A stretch of 64,000 nucleotides of DNA from CAYUYV01 sp964561475 (lineage in GTDB: Bacteria; Pseudomonadota; Alphaproteobacteria; JAJFIK01): contig CAZLPU010000009.1 in the NCBI GenBank assembly GCA_964561475.1, positions 17,927-81,926 of the forward strand, in the 5' to 3' direction. Positions within the stretch are counted from its first letter, which is position 1. Each line of letters starts with the position of its first letter. The notes below the pieces were generated by a model. The model made no database searches. It was given only the letters and a program-made list of their open reading frames with translations, and was not told the DNA's origin. A program made the translations under genes and the position numbers. Shown in pieces: positions 1 to 8,365 of the stretch.

Positions 1-660
1 CGGGAGCAGGCGGGGGAAGATGATGCGGTGACCATCATGACCCTCCACGGCGCCAAGGGTCTGGAGTTCGATACGGTCTTTCTTCCGGGGTGGGAGGAAG
101 GGCTTTTCCCCAGCCAGCGCTCCATGGACGAGCACGGGGAAAAGGGTGTCGAGGAAGAGCGTCGGCTTGCTTATGTGGGCCTGACCCGGGCGCGCAAACG
201 CAGCATCATTTCCTACGCCACCATGCGGATGATTTACGGGCGCACCCAGCCCTGCATCCCCTCCCGGTTCATCGGGGAACTGCCGCCGGAGCATGTAGAG
301 GCAGAGCATGCCCCTGCGCCCTTCGCCGACCCGTTCGCCAATGTCAATGCCTTCGAGCGGACCTATGAAACACCGGGCTGGCGACGGGCCCAGTCCGCCT
401 TGCAGGCTGCGGAAGCCAATGCTGGCATGGGCGGAGGACGCCGGGGACCGGGGCCGGTGATCGACCACGCGCCCAATCTCCTGACCACTAATGATCCGTC
501 TCAGGAGGACTTCAAGATCGGCGACCGGGTCTTCCACCAGAAATTCGGCTATGGGCCGGTCCGCTCCGTGGAGGGGAACAAGCTCACCGTCGATTTCGAG
601 AAGGCGGGGGAAAAACGGGTGATCTCAAGTTTTGTGGAACGAGCGGCTTCCAAAGGTTAA
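1..660 (+). CDS. uvrD: UvrD/PcrA-type DNA helicase, C-terminal part (5' truncated by the window edge)
   Basis: ATP-dependent 3'-5' superfamily 1 helicase of nucleotide excision and mismatch repair. The reading frame is open from base 1, so the gene begins outside the window; only about 219 residues are present. Visible are motif V (TLHGAKGLEFDTVFLPG) and motif VI (EEERRLAYVGLTRAR), then a C-terminal tail with the Tudor-like stretch GDRVFHQKFGYGPVRSVEG that is usual in PcrA/UvrD. The frame ends in TAA. About 250 bases separate it from prmA, with a perfect 7-bp inverted repeat (AGACCGG/CCGGTCT) but no T-run, so no clear terminator. The family call is secure; UvrD versus PcrA naming is convention. 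Confidence 0.93.
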   Translation, partial: REQAGEDDAVTIMTLHGAKGLEFDTVFLPGWEEGLFPSQRSMDEHGEKGVEEERRLAYVGLTRARKRSIISYATMRMIYGRTQPCIPSRFIGELPPEHVEAEHAPAPFADPFANVNAFERTYETPGWRRAQSALQAAEANAGMGGGRRGPGPVIDHAPNLLTTNDPSQEDFKIGDRVFHQKFGYGPVRSVEGNKLTVDFEKAGEKRVISSFVERAASKG

Positions 661-911
661 GAAACAGTGAAAGTCTATCGGCGCGCCCGGTCATGGGTGC
701 GCTCCTCGGGGGAGGGGATAAAGCAGACCGGAAGGACTGGCCGGTCTCAGCCGTTAAGCCGGTATGTGCCAAAGGCCGATCGGTGTGCGTGATCCGGGTC
801 ACAGAGCCAGGGCACGGGACATGGTTCATGGGGAACGTTGCTTGCAGCCACGGCAGCGGCGTTTAGGGGTAGTGGCCGGTCCTCCCGGCCAATTGGATAG
901 AGAGTGGAGCA

Positions 912-1787
912 ATGTGGCGGACGGTTTTTGACGGTGAGCGCCCTTCGGCGCAGCGGATCGCGGCTCTCTGGGCGGATGCGGCCATGCCGGAGTCCCCGGC
1001 GGTATCCTTCTTCGAAACAGCGACCCCGGGCGTATGGCGGGCCGAAGGCATGTATGAAAGCCAGTGCGAGGCCCGCTCCGCCCTGGATCTGCTCGAAGAT
1101 GACGAGCGCCTGTTCGCCGGTGCCGGTCCTGTTCCGGAAGAGGACTGGGTGGCCATGTCCCTTGAGGGGCTGAAGCCTGTGCGGGCGGGCCGGTTCGTGG
1201 TTTATGGCTCCCATGACGCGGACGCCCTGCGCCCCGGCGATATCGGCCTGCGGGTTGAAGCGGGGGCTGCCTTCGGGACCGGTCATCATGGAACCACCCG
1301 GGGCTGCCTGCTGGCCCTCGATGCCCTGGCGAGAGGCCGCCTGGGGACCACGAACCGTCCGCGTCGGGTCCTGGATGTGGGCTGCGGGACTGGGGTTCTC
1401 GCCATGGCCGCCGCCAAGCGTTTTGCCATTCCGGTGATTGCCACGGATGTGGATCCGGACTCCGTACAAGTGGCCGAAGCCAATGCCAGGGCCAATGGCG
1501 TGGCGCCCTTCATCCGCCACTACACGGCGCCGGGAACGCGCCATTCTGAAGTGCGCCGCGGTATTCCCTTCGATCTGGTCATGGCCAACATCCTGATGGA
1601 CCCGCTGATCAAGCTGTCAGCGGAACTGACGGAAATCATCTCTCCGGGCGGGCACCTGATTTTGTCCGGTCTGCTCGACTCCCAGGAAGACCGGGTGCTG
1701 GCCGCCTATCGTCCGCGAGGACTGACCCTGGAGGCCCGCCGCCGTCTTGAGGGCTGGAGCACGCTTGTTTTGCAGCGGGGGTCCTGA
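912..1787 (+). CDS. prmA: Ribosomal protein L11 methyltransferase PrmA
   Basis: SAM-dependent methyltransferase that trimethylates ribosomal protein L11 in the cytoplasm. The 291-residue protein has the class I SAM-binding motif VLDVGCGTGVLAMAAAKRF near residue 155, an acidic post-I region (VIATDVDPDSV) and the PrmA-type motif DLVMANILMDPLIKL near residue 220. An N-terminal substrate-recognition domain of about 130 residues precedes it, and length fits the family. The start ATG follows GGAG. A strong terminator lies shortly downstream, so prmA probably ends its transcript there. Not essential in known bacteria. Confidence 0.93.
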   Translation: MWRTVFDGERPSAQRIAALWADAAMPESPAVSFFETATPGVWRAEGMYESQCEARSALDLLEDDERLFAGAGPVPEEDWVAMSLEGLKPVRAGRFVVYGSHDADALRPGDIGLRVEAGAAFGTGHHGTTRGCLLALDALARGRLGTTNRPRRVLDVGCGTGVLAMAAAKRFAIPVIATDVDPDSVQVAEANARANGVAPFIRHYTAPGTRHSEVRRGIPFDLVMANILMDPLIKLSAELTEIISPGGHLILSGLLDSQEDRVLAAYRPRGLTLEARRRLEGWSTLVLQRGS

Positions 1788-1818
1788 GACCATACCGGGC
1801 GCAGCGAACACTCTTCGG

Positions 1819-1847
1819 TGGGGGCCTTTTGGCCCCCCTTTGTTTTT
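1819..1847 (+). terminator. Rho-independent terminator after prmA
   Basis: A perfect 7-bp stem GGGGGCC / GGCCCCC closes a TTTT loop and is followed by a T-rich run (TTTGTTTTT). It lies about 30 bases after the prmA stop, reading in the same direction. Confidence 0.85.
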
Positions 1848-1995
1848 CAGGCTGCCGTTCCGTGGGGTAGGGGATTTGGGCGTTCCGGGAGACGAGCCTG
1901 GGAGGGGTGAAGGGCGCATTTTACAAGAAGCCCGGGATTGTCTTTAGTTCCAGGAGCGGCTCCAGCGAATGGGCCGATTTTGAGAACAAGACCGG

Positions 1996-3579
1996 ATGGA
2001 CGCGCCCATGGACACTCTTCTTGCCGATGATTGGATCGCCTACCACGCCCGCACCGCACCGGATGCACCGGCCCAGCTCGATCTGGCATCCGGGCGCCGG
2101 TACACCTATGCCCAGATGAATGAGCGGGTGGGCCGGGTCGCAGCAGCCCTGTCCGCCATGGGCGTGCGCCGGGGGGACCGGGTGGGTTTCCTGGCCATGA
2201 ACTCGACGGATGTGTTCGAGATGGCTCTGGGCACCTGGCGGATCGGTGCCGTAAGTCTGGCGCTCAACTGGCGGCTGACCGCCCCGGAGCTCTCCTTCAT
2301 CATCGGCGATGCGGCCCCGTCCGTGGTGTTCTACGACAATGCGTTTGCTGACCTTGCCGCCGAAGCGGCCCAGGCCCAATCCGCAGCGTCCGCCGCGCCC
2401 GCCCGGTGGGTGGCAACGGATGGCATGGGCGGCGCGTCCCAGTATGAAGACCTGCTGGCCGGTGCCGAGCCCCTGCTCGAAAAGAGCCTGGAACAGCCCT
2501 TGGATGATCAGTGCATGCTGATGTATTCCTCCGGCACCACCGGACGGCCCAAGGGCGTGGTGATCACCCACAAGATGATGCTGTTCACGGCGGTGAACGG
2601 CATGCATTTCGCCGGTGTGAACCGGAACGCGGTGAATCTTGCGGTCATGCCCCTGTTTCATATCGGCGGGTTCAGCGTCTTCGGGTCCCAGATCTTTTAT
2701 GTGGGCGGGTTCAATATCATTCAGCGGGCGTTTGAACCGGGACAGACCCTGGATGCCTTCAACGACCCTGACCTGGGTATCACCCACTTCCTCGGCGTGC
2801 CCGCCATCTACAATGCCCTCAAGGTCCATCCGAAAAATCCGGAGACGGATTTCTCCCGCCTGACCGCGGCCCTGGCGGGCGCGGAAGCCGTCCCCGGCCC
2901 TCTGGTGGAATGGTGGTATCAGCGCGGGATCGTGATCCAGGAAGGCTATGGCATGACGGAAAATGCCGCCTCGGGCTGCGTCATCGGGAAGGGGGACATT
3001 CCCCGGATGATCGGCTCCGCCGGCAAGCCGCTGCCCCATTGCCGGATCAAGATCATGCTGGAGGACGGGACCGAAGCGCCCACGGGCTCCCTGGGGGAAA
3101 TCTGGCTCAAGGGACCGGTGGTGACGCCGGGTTACTGGAACCGTCCCGATGCGAATGCGGACAGTTTTGTCAATGGCTGGTTTCGCTCAGGGGATATCGG
3201 GCGCCAGGACGAGGCGGGGTACATCACTATCGAGGACCGGCTGAAGGACATGTACATTTCCGGCGGTGAGAACGTCTATCCGGCGGAAGTGGAGAACGTG
3301 CTCTATGAGCTGGACCAGATTGGCGAAGTGGCGGTGATCGGCGTGCCCGATGAGCGGTGGGGCGAAGTGGGCTGTGCCATTGTCGTGCTCCGGGAAGGAG
3401 CGAGCCTGACCATTCAGGACATTCGCGCCCACTGTGACGGCCGCCTGGCCCGGTTCAAACAGCCCGCCCACATCCTGTTTTCCGAGGCCCTGCCCCGGAA
3501 CGCCACGGGCAAGGTGCTCAAGTTCCAGCTTCGGGCCAGCGCGCCGGCGGCCCTGGGCCTGGAGGAGCCGAAGGAGTGA
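1996..3579 (+). CDS. AMP-dependent acyl-CoA synthetase/ligase (FadD-like)
   Basis: Member of the ANL superfamily that activates a carboxylic acid to an acyl-adenylate and then the CoA thioester. The 527-residue protein carries the P-loop-like motif YSSGTTGRPKGVVITH near residue 177, the A5 motif EGYGMTENA near residue 316, the hinge motif YISGGENVYPAEVE near residue 420 and the C-terminal catalytic lysine region PRNATGKVLKF. Length is that of medium/long-chain acyl-CoA or 4-coumarate-type ligases; substrate cannot be read from sequence. No pathway neighbours are present. Another in-frame ATG lies four codons downstream (2008); no strong Shine-Dalgarno separates the two. Confidence 0.85.
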   Translation: MDAPMDTLLADDWIAYHARTAPDAPAQLDLASGRRYTYAQMNERVGRVAAALSAMGVRRGDRVGFLAMNSTDVFEMALGTWRIGAVSLALNWRLTAPELSFIIGDAAPSVVFYDNAFADLAAEAAQAQSAASAAPARWVATDGMGGASQYEDLLAGAEPLLEKSLEQPLDDQCMLMYSSGTTGRPKGVVITHKMMLFTAVNGMHFAGVNRNAVNLAVMPLFHIGGFSVFGSQIFYVGGFNIIQRAFEPGQTLDAFNDPDLGITHFLGVPAIYNALKVHPKNPETDFSRLTAALAGAEAVPGPLVEWWYQRGIVIQEGYGMTENAASGCVIGKGDIPRMIGSAGKPLPHCRIKIMLEDGTEAPTGSLGEIWLKGPVVTPGYWNRPDANADSFVNGWFRSGDIGRQDEAGYITIEDRLKDMYISGGENVYPAEVENVLYELDQIGEVAVIGVPDERWGEVGCAIVVLREGASLTIQDIRAHCDGRLARFKQPAHILFSEALPRNATGKVLKFQLRASAPAALGLEEPKE

Positions 3580-3587
3580 CGTGCGAG

Positions 3588-3632
3588 GGTGACTGGGGGG
3601 ATGGTGACTGGGGGCGGGTGACGGGGGGATGA
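3588..3632. repeat. Imperfect tandem repeat, about 14 bp x 3
   Basis: Three units of the form GGTGACTGGGGGGAT (third unit GGGTGACGGGGGGAT) directly follow the acyl-CoA ligase stop. Intergenic and G-rich on the plus strand. Confidence 0.75.
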
Positions 3633-3799
3633 CCGGACATCGCTCCGTCCGCCACAGGTCTTGGTGAACCGGCAAAAACGGCCCCCTGGAGCATCCGGCG
3701 GGTCATCCGTGCCCGCTCCATTTGCGGGTGCGGGCATAATTTGCCGCCCGCCCCCAGTGAAATCCCAATGAAATCAATGGCCTGATCTGAGGCTCGGGA

Positions 3800-3816
3800 T
3801 TGGTACGGTCCTTGCT
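3800..3816 (+). promoter_or_regulatory. Sigma-54 (RpoN) promoter of flagellin
   Basis: TTGGTACGGTCCTTGCT matches the -24/-12 consensus TGGCACG-N4-TTGC with one mismatch, and the invariant GG and GC are exactly 10 bases apart. It lies about 70 bases before the flagellin start. The rest of the 305-base gap (3580-3885) holds only the tandem repeat listed separately. Confidence 0.85.
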
Positions 3817-3885
3817 CCTATGCTGCGTGACCGCCAGGCCAGAACTGGCCCGGCATGACGGCAAAAGAGAACGGAGACTGGTCCC

Positions 3886-4716
3886 ATGGTCATGAGCGTC
3901 AACACCAACGCCTCGGCAATGATCGCTCTTCAAAATCTGAACGCGACCAGCAAGGATCTGGAAGTGGTTCAGCATCGCATCAGTACGGGGATGAAAGTCG
4001 CCGGTGCGAAGGATAACTCCTCCGTCTACGCCATTGCCCAGAACATGCGCGGGGACATCGGATCCCTGGGCGCGGTGCAGCAGAGCATTGCCAGGGCGAC
4101 CTCGATCGTGGATGTGTCGCTGGCGGCCGGGGAGTCCGTCTCGGACCTCCTCATCCAGATGAAGGAAAAGGCCGTCGCCGCAAGCGACATGTCCATCGAC
4201 ACCGCGAGCCGGTCGGCGATCAACGAGGACTTCCGGGCCCTTCTGGATCAGATTTCCACCATCATCGACAATGCGGCGTTCGACGGCGCCAATCTGCTCG
4301 ATGGCTCCCTGTCGGCCGGGGTCTCGGTTCTGGCCAGTGCCGACGCTGCCAACACAATTACGGTCAACACGGAGAATATGAGCGCCGGTGGGTCGATCGT
4401 CACCATCACGACCACCGCGACGATCACCAGCGTCTCCCTGGCCCAGGCCGCGATCACGGCGGTGGATACGAGCCTTGCCAATGTGAATGCGGCCCTTGCG
4501 CGGCTGGGCAGTGCCTCGAACCAGCTTGAAACCCACTCCACCTTCCTGACCAATCTGGGGGATCAGCTCAACAAGGGGGTGGGCAATCTGGTGGATGCGG
4601 ACCTTGCGGTGGAGAGTGCCCGGTTACAGGCCTTGCAGGTGAAACAGCAATTGGGCACCCAGTCTCTCTCCATCGCCAACCAGGCGCCCCAGGCTATCCT
4701 GTCCCTGTTCGGTTAA
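3886..4716 (+). CDS. fliC: Flagellin
   Basis: Subunit of the flagellar filament, exported through the flagellar type III system. It is 276 residues, the short flagellin type of many alphaproteobacteria. The N-terminal D0/D1 signature is clear (VNTNASAMIALQNLN, then ISTGMKVAGAKDNSSVYAIAQ), as is the C-terminal D0 (LAVESARLQALQVKQQLGTQSLSIANQAP). The central variable region (about residues 150-190) is short and rich in Ser and Thr (VTITTTATITSV), which would suit O-glycosylation by the neighbouring sugar genes. Start chosen at the first ATG (9 bases after CGGAG); an ATG two codons on (3892) is possible. Expression is probably sigma-54 dependent. Confidence 0.95.
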   Translation: MVMSVNTNASAMIALQNLNATSKDLEVVQHRISTGMKVAGAKDNSSVYAIAQNMRGDIGSLGAVQQSIARATSIVDVSLAAGESVSDLLIQMKEKAVAASDMSIDTASRSAINEDFRALLDQISTIIDNAAFDGANLLDGSLSAGVSVLASADAANTITVNTENMSAGGSIVTITTTATITSVSLAQAAITAVDTSLANVNAALARLGSASNQLETHSTFLTNLGDQLNKGVGNLVDADLAVESARLQALQVKQQLGTQSLSIANQAPQAILSLFG

Positions 4717-4739
4717 TCCGCAGCAGGATCATGGCTTCC

Positions 4740-4768
4740 ACCGCGCTTGTAGGTGTACAAAGCGGTTT
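4740..4768 (+). terminator. Candidate terminator between flagellin and pseB
   Basis: Hairpin ACCGC-gc-TTGTA / TACAA-a-GCGGT with loop GGTG, followed by a short T-run. It sits in the 65-base gap between two convergent genes and could serve flagellin. The T-run is weak. Confidence 0.45.
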
Positions 4769-4781
4769 CCCGCCTCCCACT

Positions 4782-5852
4782 CTATGCGGCAAACGCCGTG
4801 GTCAGCATGGATTGCAAGGCTCGGGCGTCCAGGTGTTCCGGGTTCGTATGGCTTGCATAGCAGAAATCCGGACCGGGCTCCGTCGCGCCCGCTTCCCGGT
4901 AGGCCGTGGTCAGGTCCGGCATCTGGGGCGGCAGGATGAGGTAACGGTCCGGCAGTTCCAGGGTGGCCCGGCCATCGTCCTCCGGCACCATGATTTCATG
5001 GAGCTTCTCCCCGGGCCGGATGCCGACGATATGATGGGGCAGGCCCGGTGCCAGGGTGCGGGCGAGGTCCACCGTCCGCATGCTGGGGATCTTGGGCACC
5101 ACCACCTCTCCGCCGCGCATCATGGCCAGGGTGGAGAGCACCAGATTCACCCCCTGATCCAGAGTGATCCAGAACCGGGTCATCCGCTCATCGGTGATGG
5201 GAAGCGAGGTCGCCCCTTCGGCAATCAGTTTCTGGAAGAACGGGATCACGCTGCCCCGGGATCCCACCACATTGCCATAACGCACCACGGAGAAGCGGGG
5301 TGCGCCCCCGCCGGACAGATGATTGGCACTGACGAATATCTTGTCCGAGGCGAGTTTGCTTGCCCCGTAGAGATTGACCGGATTGGCTGCCTTGTCCGTG
5401 GAGAGGGCCACCACCTTGCGCACCCCGGTACGCAGGGCCGCCGTGACCACATGCTCCGCACCCAAAATATTGGTATGGATGCATTCCAGGGGGTTGTACT
5501 CCGCTGTCGGAACCTGTTTGAGGGCCGCGGCGTGGATGACATAGTCAACATCGCGCATGGCGATTTCCAGCCTGGCCGGATTGCGCACATCACCGATGAA
5601 GTAGCGCATGGCGGGGAACTGGGCCGGGGGGAAGACCTGTTGCATTTCCGATTGCTTGAGCTCATCCCGGGAAAAGACGATCAGGCGGCGGGGGGTGAAC
5701 CGCTCCAGGACAGTGCGCACGAAGGCGTGACCGAAGGAACCGGTGCCGCCGGTCACCAGGATGCTGGCGCCGTTCAGATCCGGCTCCGGACTGCGAAAAT
5801 CCCGAAGCTGAAGACCGCTCAACTGCGGCGGTATGGATGTGGTGTCGGACAT
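4782..5852 (-). CDS. pseB: UDP-GlcNAc 4,6-dehydratase (inverting), PseB/FlmA type
   Basis: First step of pseudaminic acid synthesis: converts UDP-GlcNAc to the 4-keto-6-deoxy-L-hexose in the cytoplasm. The 356-residue extended SDR has the NAD(P)-binding motif TGGTGSFG at residues 34-41, and STDKA (D153, K154) plus YGASK (Y162, K166) in the spacing known for FlaA1/PseB catalytic residues. About 25 residues precede the Rossmann fold. A GGGAG sequence lies 8 bases before the ATG. It converges on flagellin and diverges from the CMP-sugar synthetase gene. The homologous flmA of Caulobacter is needed for flagellin modification. No PseC aminotransferase or PseG lies in this window. Confidence 0.9.
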   Translation of the reverse strand: MSDTTSIPPQLSGLQLRDFRSPEPDLNGASILVTGGTGSFGHAFVRTVLERFTPRRLIVFSRDELKQSEMQQVFPPAQFPAMRYFIGDVRNPARLEIAMRDVDYVIHAAALKQVPTAEYNPLECIHTNILGAEHVVTAALRTGVRKVVALSTDKAANPVNLYGASKLASDKIFVSANHLSGGGAPRFSVVRYGNVVGSRGSVIPFFQKLIAEGATSLPITDERMTRFWITLDQGVNLVLSTLAMMRGGEVVVPKIPSMRTVDLARTLAPGLPHHIVGIRPGEKLHEIMVPEDDGRATLELPDRYLILPPQMPDLTTAYREAGATEPGPDFCYASHTNPEHLDARALQSMLTTAFAA

Positions 5853-5950
5853 GATTGCGCTCCCAGGAGAGATGTGCCGGATCCGTGCCCAGGCACGCCG
5901 GCTTCAGGGTCCTTTAGGGTCCAGGGCGTATAGTGACGGTTAAGGTGTCA

Positions 5951-6715
5951 ATGGCTGGTGGATTTGCCCCAATGTCTTTCGCTGCCGGTTCGGTCTGCAT
6001 CATTCCCGCCCGCGGGGGGAGCAAACGCATTCCCCGCAAGAACATCCGGCCCTTTCAGGGACGGCCGGTTCTTCATTATGCTGTGGAAGCCGCCCGCGCT
6101 TCCGGGCTGTTCAGCCGGGTGATTGTCTCCACGGACTGTCCCGATATCGCCCGGGAAGCCCGTCGGGCAGGGGCACAGACCCCGTTCGTGCGCCCGTCCC
6201 GGCTGGCGGATGACCATACGGTGACCGTTGATGTGATCATCCATGCCCTGAAGGAACTGGGGGAACAGGGAGAGAGCCCGCCCGCCACCGTCTGTTGTCT
6301 CTATCCGGTCACGCCCCTGATCCAGGTGTCCTGGCTCCAGGAGGCCCATGACCTCTTACACGCCTCTGGTGCTCCGTGCACGTTTCCGGTGACATCCTTT
6401 CCCGCTCCGGTTCACCGGGGGATGACCCGGGACGGGGCCGGGGGGGTCAATATGGTCTGGCCCGAGCACCGGAACACCCGCAGCAACGATCTGCCCGAGA
6501 TTTTCCACGATGCAGGTCAGTTCTATTTCTGGGACACGGCCCGCTTCCTGGACATGCCCATGTTGTATCCGGAAGGCACGCTGAGTATCGTCCTGCCCCG
6601 GCACATGGCGCAGGATATCGACACCGAAGAGGACTGGCTGGTGGCGGAACGTCTTTATGCTGCGTTCAGAGCAAATGATGGCGGCGGAGCTGCCCGCGCC
6701 GGTGTCGCCGCCTGA
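5951..6715 (+). CDS. pseF: CMP-nonulosonate (pseudaminic/sialic acid) cytidylyltransferase
   Basis: Couples CTP to a nonulosonic acid to give the CMP-activated donor. About 254 residues; the nucleotide-binding signature IIPARGGSKRIPRKNIRPF lies near the N-terminus and VIVSTDCPDIA near residue 60, as in NeuA/PseF/LegF. Start uncertain: GTG 5933, ATG 5951 (preceded by AAGGTG, chosen) or ATG 5972. Its 3' end overlaps the convergent acetyltransferase gene by 61 bases. Whether the sugar is pseudaminate or legionaminate cannot be decided here; PseB next door favours pseudaminate. Confidence 0.85.
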   Translation: MAGGFAPMSFAAGSVCIIPARGGSKRIPRKNIRPFQGRPVLHYAVEAARASGLFSRVIVSTDCPDIAREARRAGAQTPFVRPSRLADDHTVTVDVIIHALKELGEQGESPPATVCCLYPVTPLIQVSWLQEAHDLLHASGAPCTFPVTSFPAPVHRGMTRDGAGGVNMVWPEHRNTRSNDLPEIFHDAGQFYFWDTARFLDMPMLYPEGTLSIVLPRHMAQDIDTEEDWLVAERLYAAFRANDGGGAARAGVAA

Positions 6716-7284
6716 GTTGACGCGGTGTTTCCGGTGCCCGTGCCGGTGCGGGAAAGAGACCATTCCCGTGCCAGGATACCGAACAGATGGGCATCCCAAT
6801 ACCGGCCACCGCTCCAATGGTGGTCGCGCAGACACCCCTCTTCGATCAGTCCGGTCCGGCGCAGAAGGGCGGTCTTGCCGTCATCGAAGGCGTAAACCTC
6901 CGCATGGATCCTGTTCAGCCCCAGGTCGCCGAAACCATGGCCGAGGAGCAGCCGGACCGCTTCCGGGGCGTGGGTATGATCGCAATAGACCGCATCCGTA
7001 CCGATATAGAGGGACAGTTCCCCGTGGCGGCGCAGCCAGTCGATGCCGGTCAGACCGCAGGCGCCGATCAGCGCCCCCGTATCCAGACGGACAATGGCGA
7101 ACATGCGGACCTGGTGATCACCCCCCAGAACGCAGCGCTCGAACCAGTTCTGCTGGTGCTCCGGGCTCAGTTCCCGCACTTCCCGGAAGTAGCGGCGGAG
7201 CCGGGGATCGTTGCGCCAGTCGAGCAGTTGAGGCAGATCGTCCCGACGGATCGCGCGCAGGCCGGTATGATCAGCACAGATCAT
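6655..7284 (-). CDS. pseH: GNAT acetyltransferase, PseH-like
   Basis: 209-residue GNAT-fold protein of the RimJ/PseH type. Visible are LRAIRRDDLPQLLDWRNDP at the N-terminus, the beta-4/acetyl-CoA region (LIGACGLTGID, then EAVRLLLGHGFGDLGLNRIHAEVYAFD) and ALLRRTGLIEEGCLRDHHW near the C-terminus, all usual in PseH. Expected role: acetylation of the 4-amino group of the UDP-sugar precursor. The start at 7284 is set by GGAGGA 6 bases upstream and overlaps the end of the NeuB-like gene by 14 bases, so the two are translationally coupled. The last 61 bases overlap the cytidylyltransferase gene on the other strand. Confidence 0.78.
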   Translation of the reverse strand: MICADHTGLRAIRRDDLPQLLDWRNDPRLRRYFREVRELSPEHQQNWFERCVLGGDHQVRMFAIVRLDTGALIGACGLTGIDWLRRHGELSLYIGTDAVYCDHTHAPEAVRLLLGHGFGDLGLNRIHAEVYAFDDGKTALLRRTGLIEEGCLRDHHWSGGRYWDAHLFGILAREWSLSRTGTGTGNTASTQAATPARAAPPPSFALNAA

Positions 7285-8365
7285 GGGTATCCTCCAAATC
7301 GGTGATGAACAGGGCATCTCCGGCTTCCTTGGCCACCTTGAGCCGACGGCCAAGCAGTTTGGGTTCAAGCCAGGGTTCAAGAGCACCATTAGGCGCGGGA
7401 CGGAGTGGCTCCAGGCTGTTCCCATGCAGAACGGCACCGGCCTCCAGATCCCGGGTCAGGCGCAGGGCCCGGCGCTGGATGACCACCGTGTCCTGTTCAT
7501 TGTCCTGAACCCGCTTGATGCCATCCCCAAGGGCCGCTTCCAGTTCCCGGGTGCGCTCCACCATCTCCCGCCACGTGGCCGGGGTCATGGAGAAGCCGTG
7601 GTCCGGACCAATGCGGCTCATATCGTCCGTAAAGTGCTTTTCCACGGCCCGGGCCCCCAGGGCAACGGCCCCGAGCACGGTGGCGTGGCCCGGCGTGTGG
7701 TCTGACAGTCCCAGGGGCAGGCCGGGCCAGGTCAGCGCATAACTCTGCAGGACCCGGAGGTTCACATGGGCGAAGTTTTCCAGATCACCGGTATAGTTTG
7801 TGTTGCATTGCATCAGGCAGAGCTGCCGGTTATGGGCAAGCACCGTGGAGACGGCCCGGGTCACGTCCTTCATTTCGGCGGCGCCGGTGGCCATGAAGAC
7901 GGGCATGCCCTGGCGCGCGATATGGGCGATGGACGCGGTCCAGGTGATGTCGCCGGAGCCGATCTTGAAGGCGGGCACCAGGGGCGCGATTTCCGTGGTG
8001 GCCTCCACGTCATAAGGGGTGGTCATGAAGTGGATGCCCGCCTCGGCCGCCGTGGCCGCCAGGGTTTCGGTCCAGCTGCGGTTCACTTCATAGTCTTCAT
8101 AGGTCTCGAAAACGGACTTGTTCCAGCCGCTCTGGTGGCTCTGATTGCCCTTCAGAACACGGAAGCCCCGATCACTGACAATCCGCCTGGCGAGGAAATG
8201 CTGGAACTTGGCTGCATCCGCGCCGGCCTCCCGGGCAAGCCAGATCAGGGCTTTCGCCCGTTCCAGGTCCCCGTCATGGTTGGAGGCGATATCGGCGATG
8301 AAATAGGTGGGCCGGTCGATGGCCACCTCCTGGCCGTTCACGCTGAAAGACGTGTCGTAGTCCAT
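7271..8365 (-). CDS. pseI: Nonulosonic acid synthase (NeuB/PseI family)
   Basis: Condenses a 6-carbon sugar with phosphoenolpyruvate to form the 9-carbon acid. The 364-residue protein has the NeuB barrel signatures FIADIASNHDGDLERAK near residue 22, AAKFQHF near 52, KIGSGDI near 134, GLSDHTPG near 220 and EKHFTDD plus GPDHGFS near 243-257. A C-terminal antifreeze/SAF-like domain (about residues 290-355; RRALRLTRDLEAGAVLHG) follows, as in full-length NeuB. GGAGAG precedes the ATG. It overlaps the upstream reductase by 28 bases and the downstream acetyltransferase by 14, forming a tight operon on the minus strand. Confidence 0.87.
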   Translation of the reverse strand: MDYDTSFSVNGQEVAIDRPTYFIADIASNHDGDLERAKALIWLAREAGADAAKFQHFLARRIVSDRGFRVLKGNQSHQSGWNKSVFETYEDYEVNRSWTETLAATAAEAGIHFMTTPYDVEATTEIAPLVPAFKIGSGDITWTASIAHIARQGMPVFMATGAAEMKDVTRAVSTVLAHNRQLCLMQCNTNYTGDLENFAHVNLRVLQSYALTWPGLPLGLSDHTPGHATVLGAVALGARAVEKHFTDDMSRIGPDHGFSMTPATWREMVERTRELEAALGDGIKRVQDNEQDTVVIQRRALRLTRDLEAGAVLHGNSLEPLRPAPNGALEPWLEPKLLGRRLKVAKEAGDALFITDLEDTHDLC

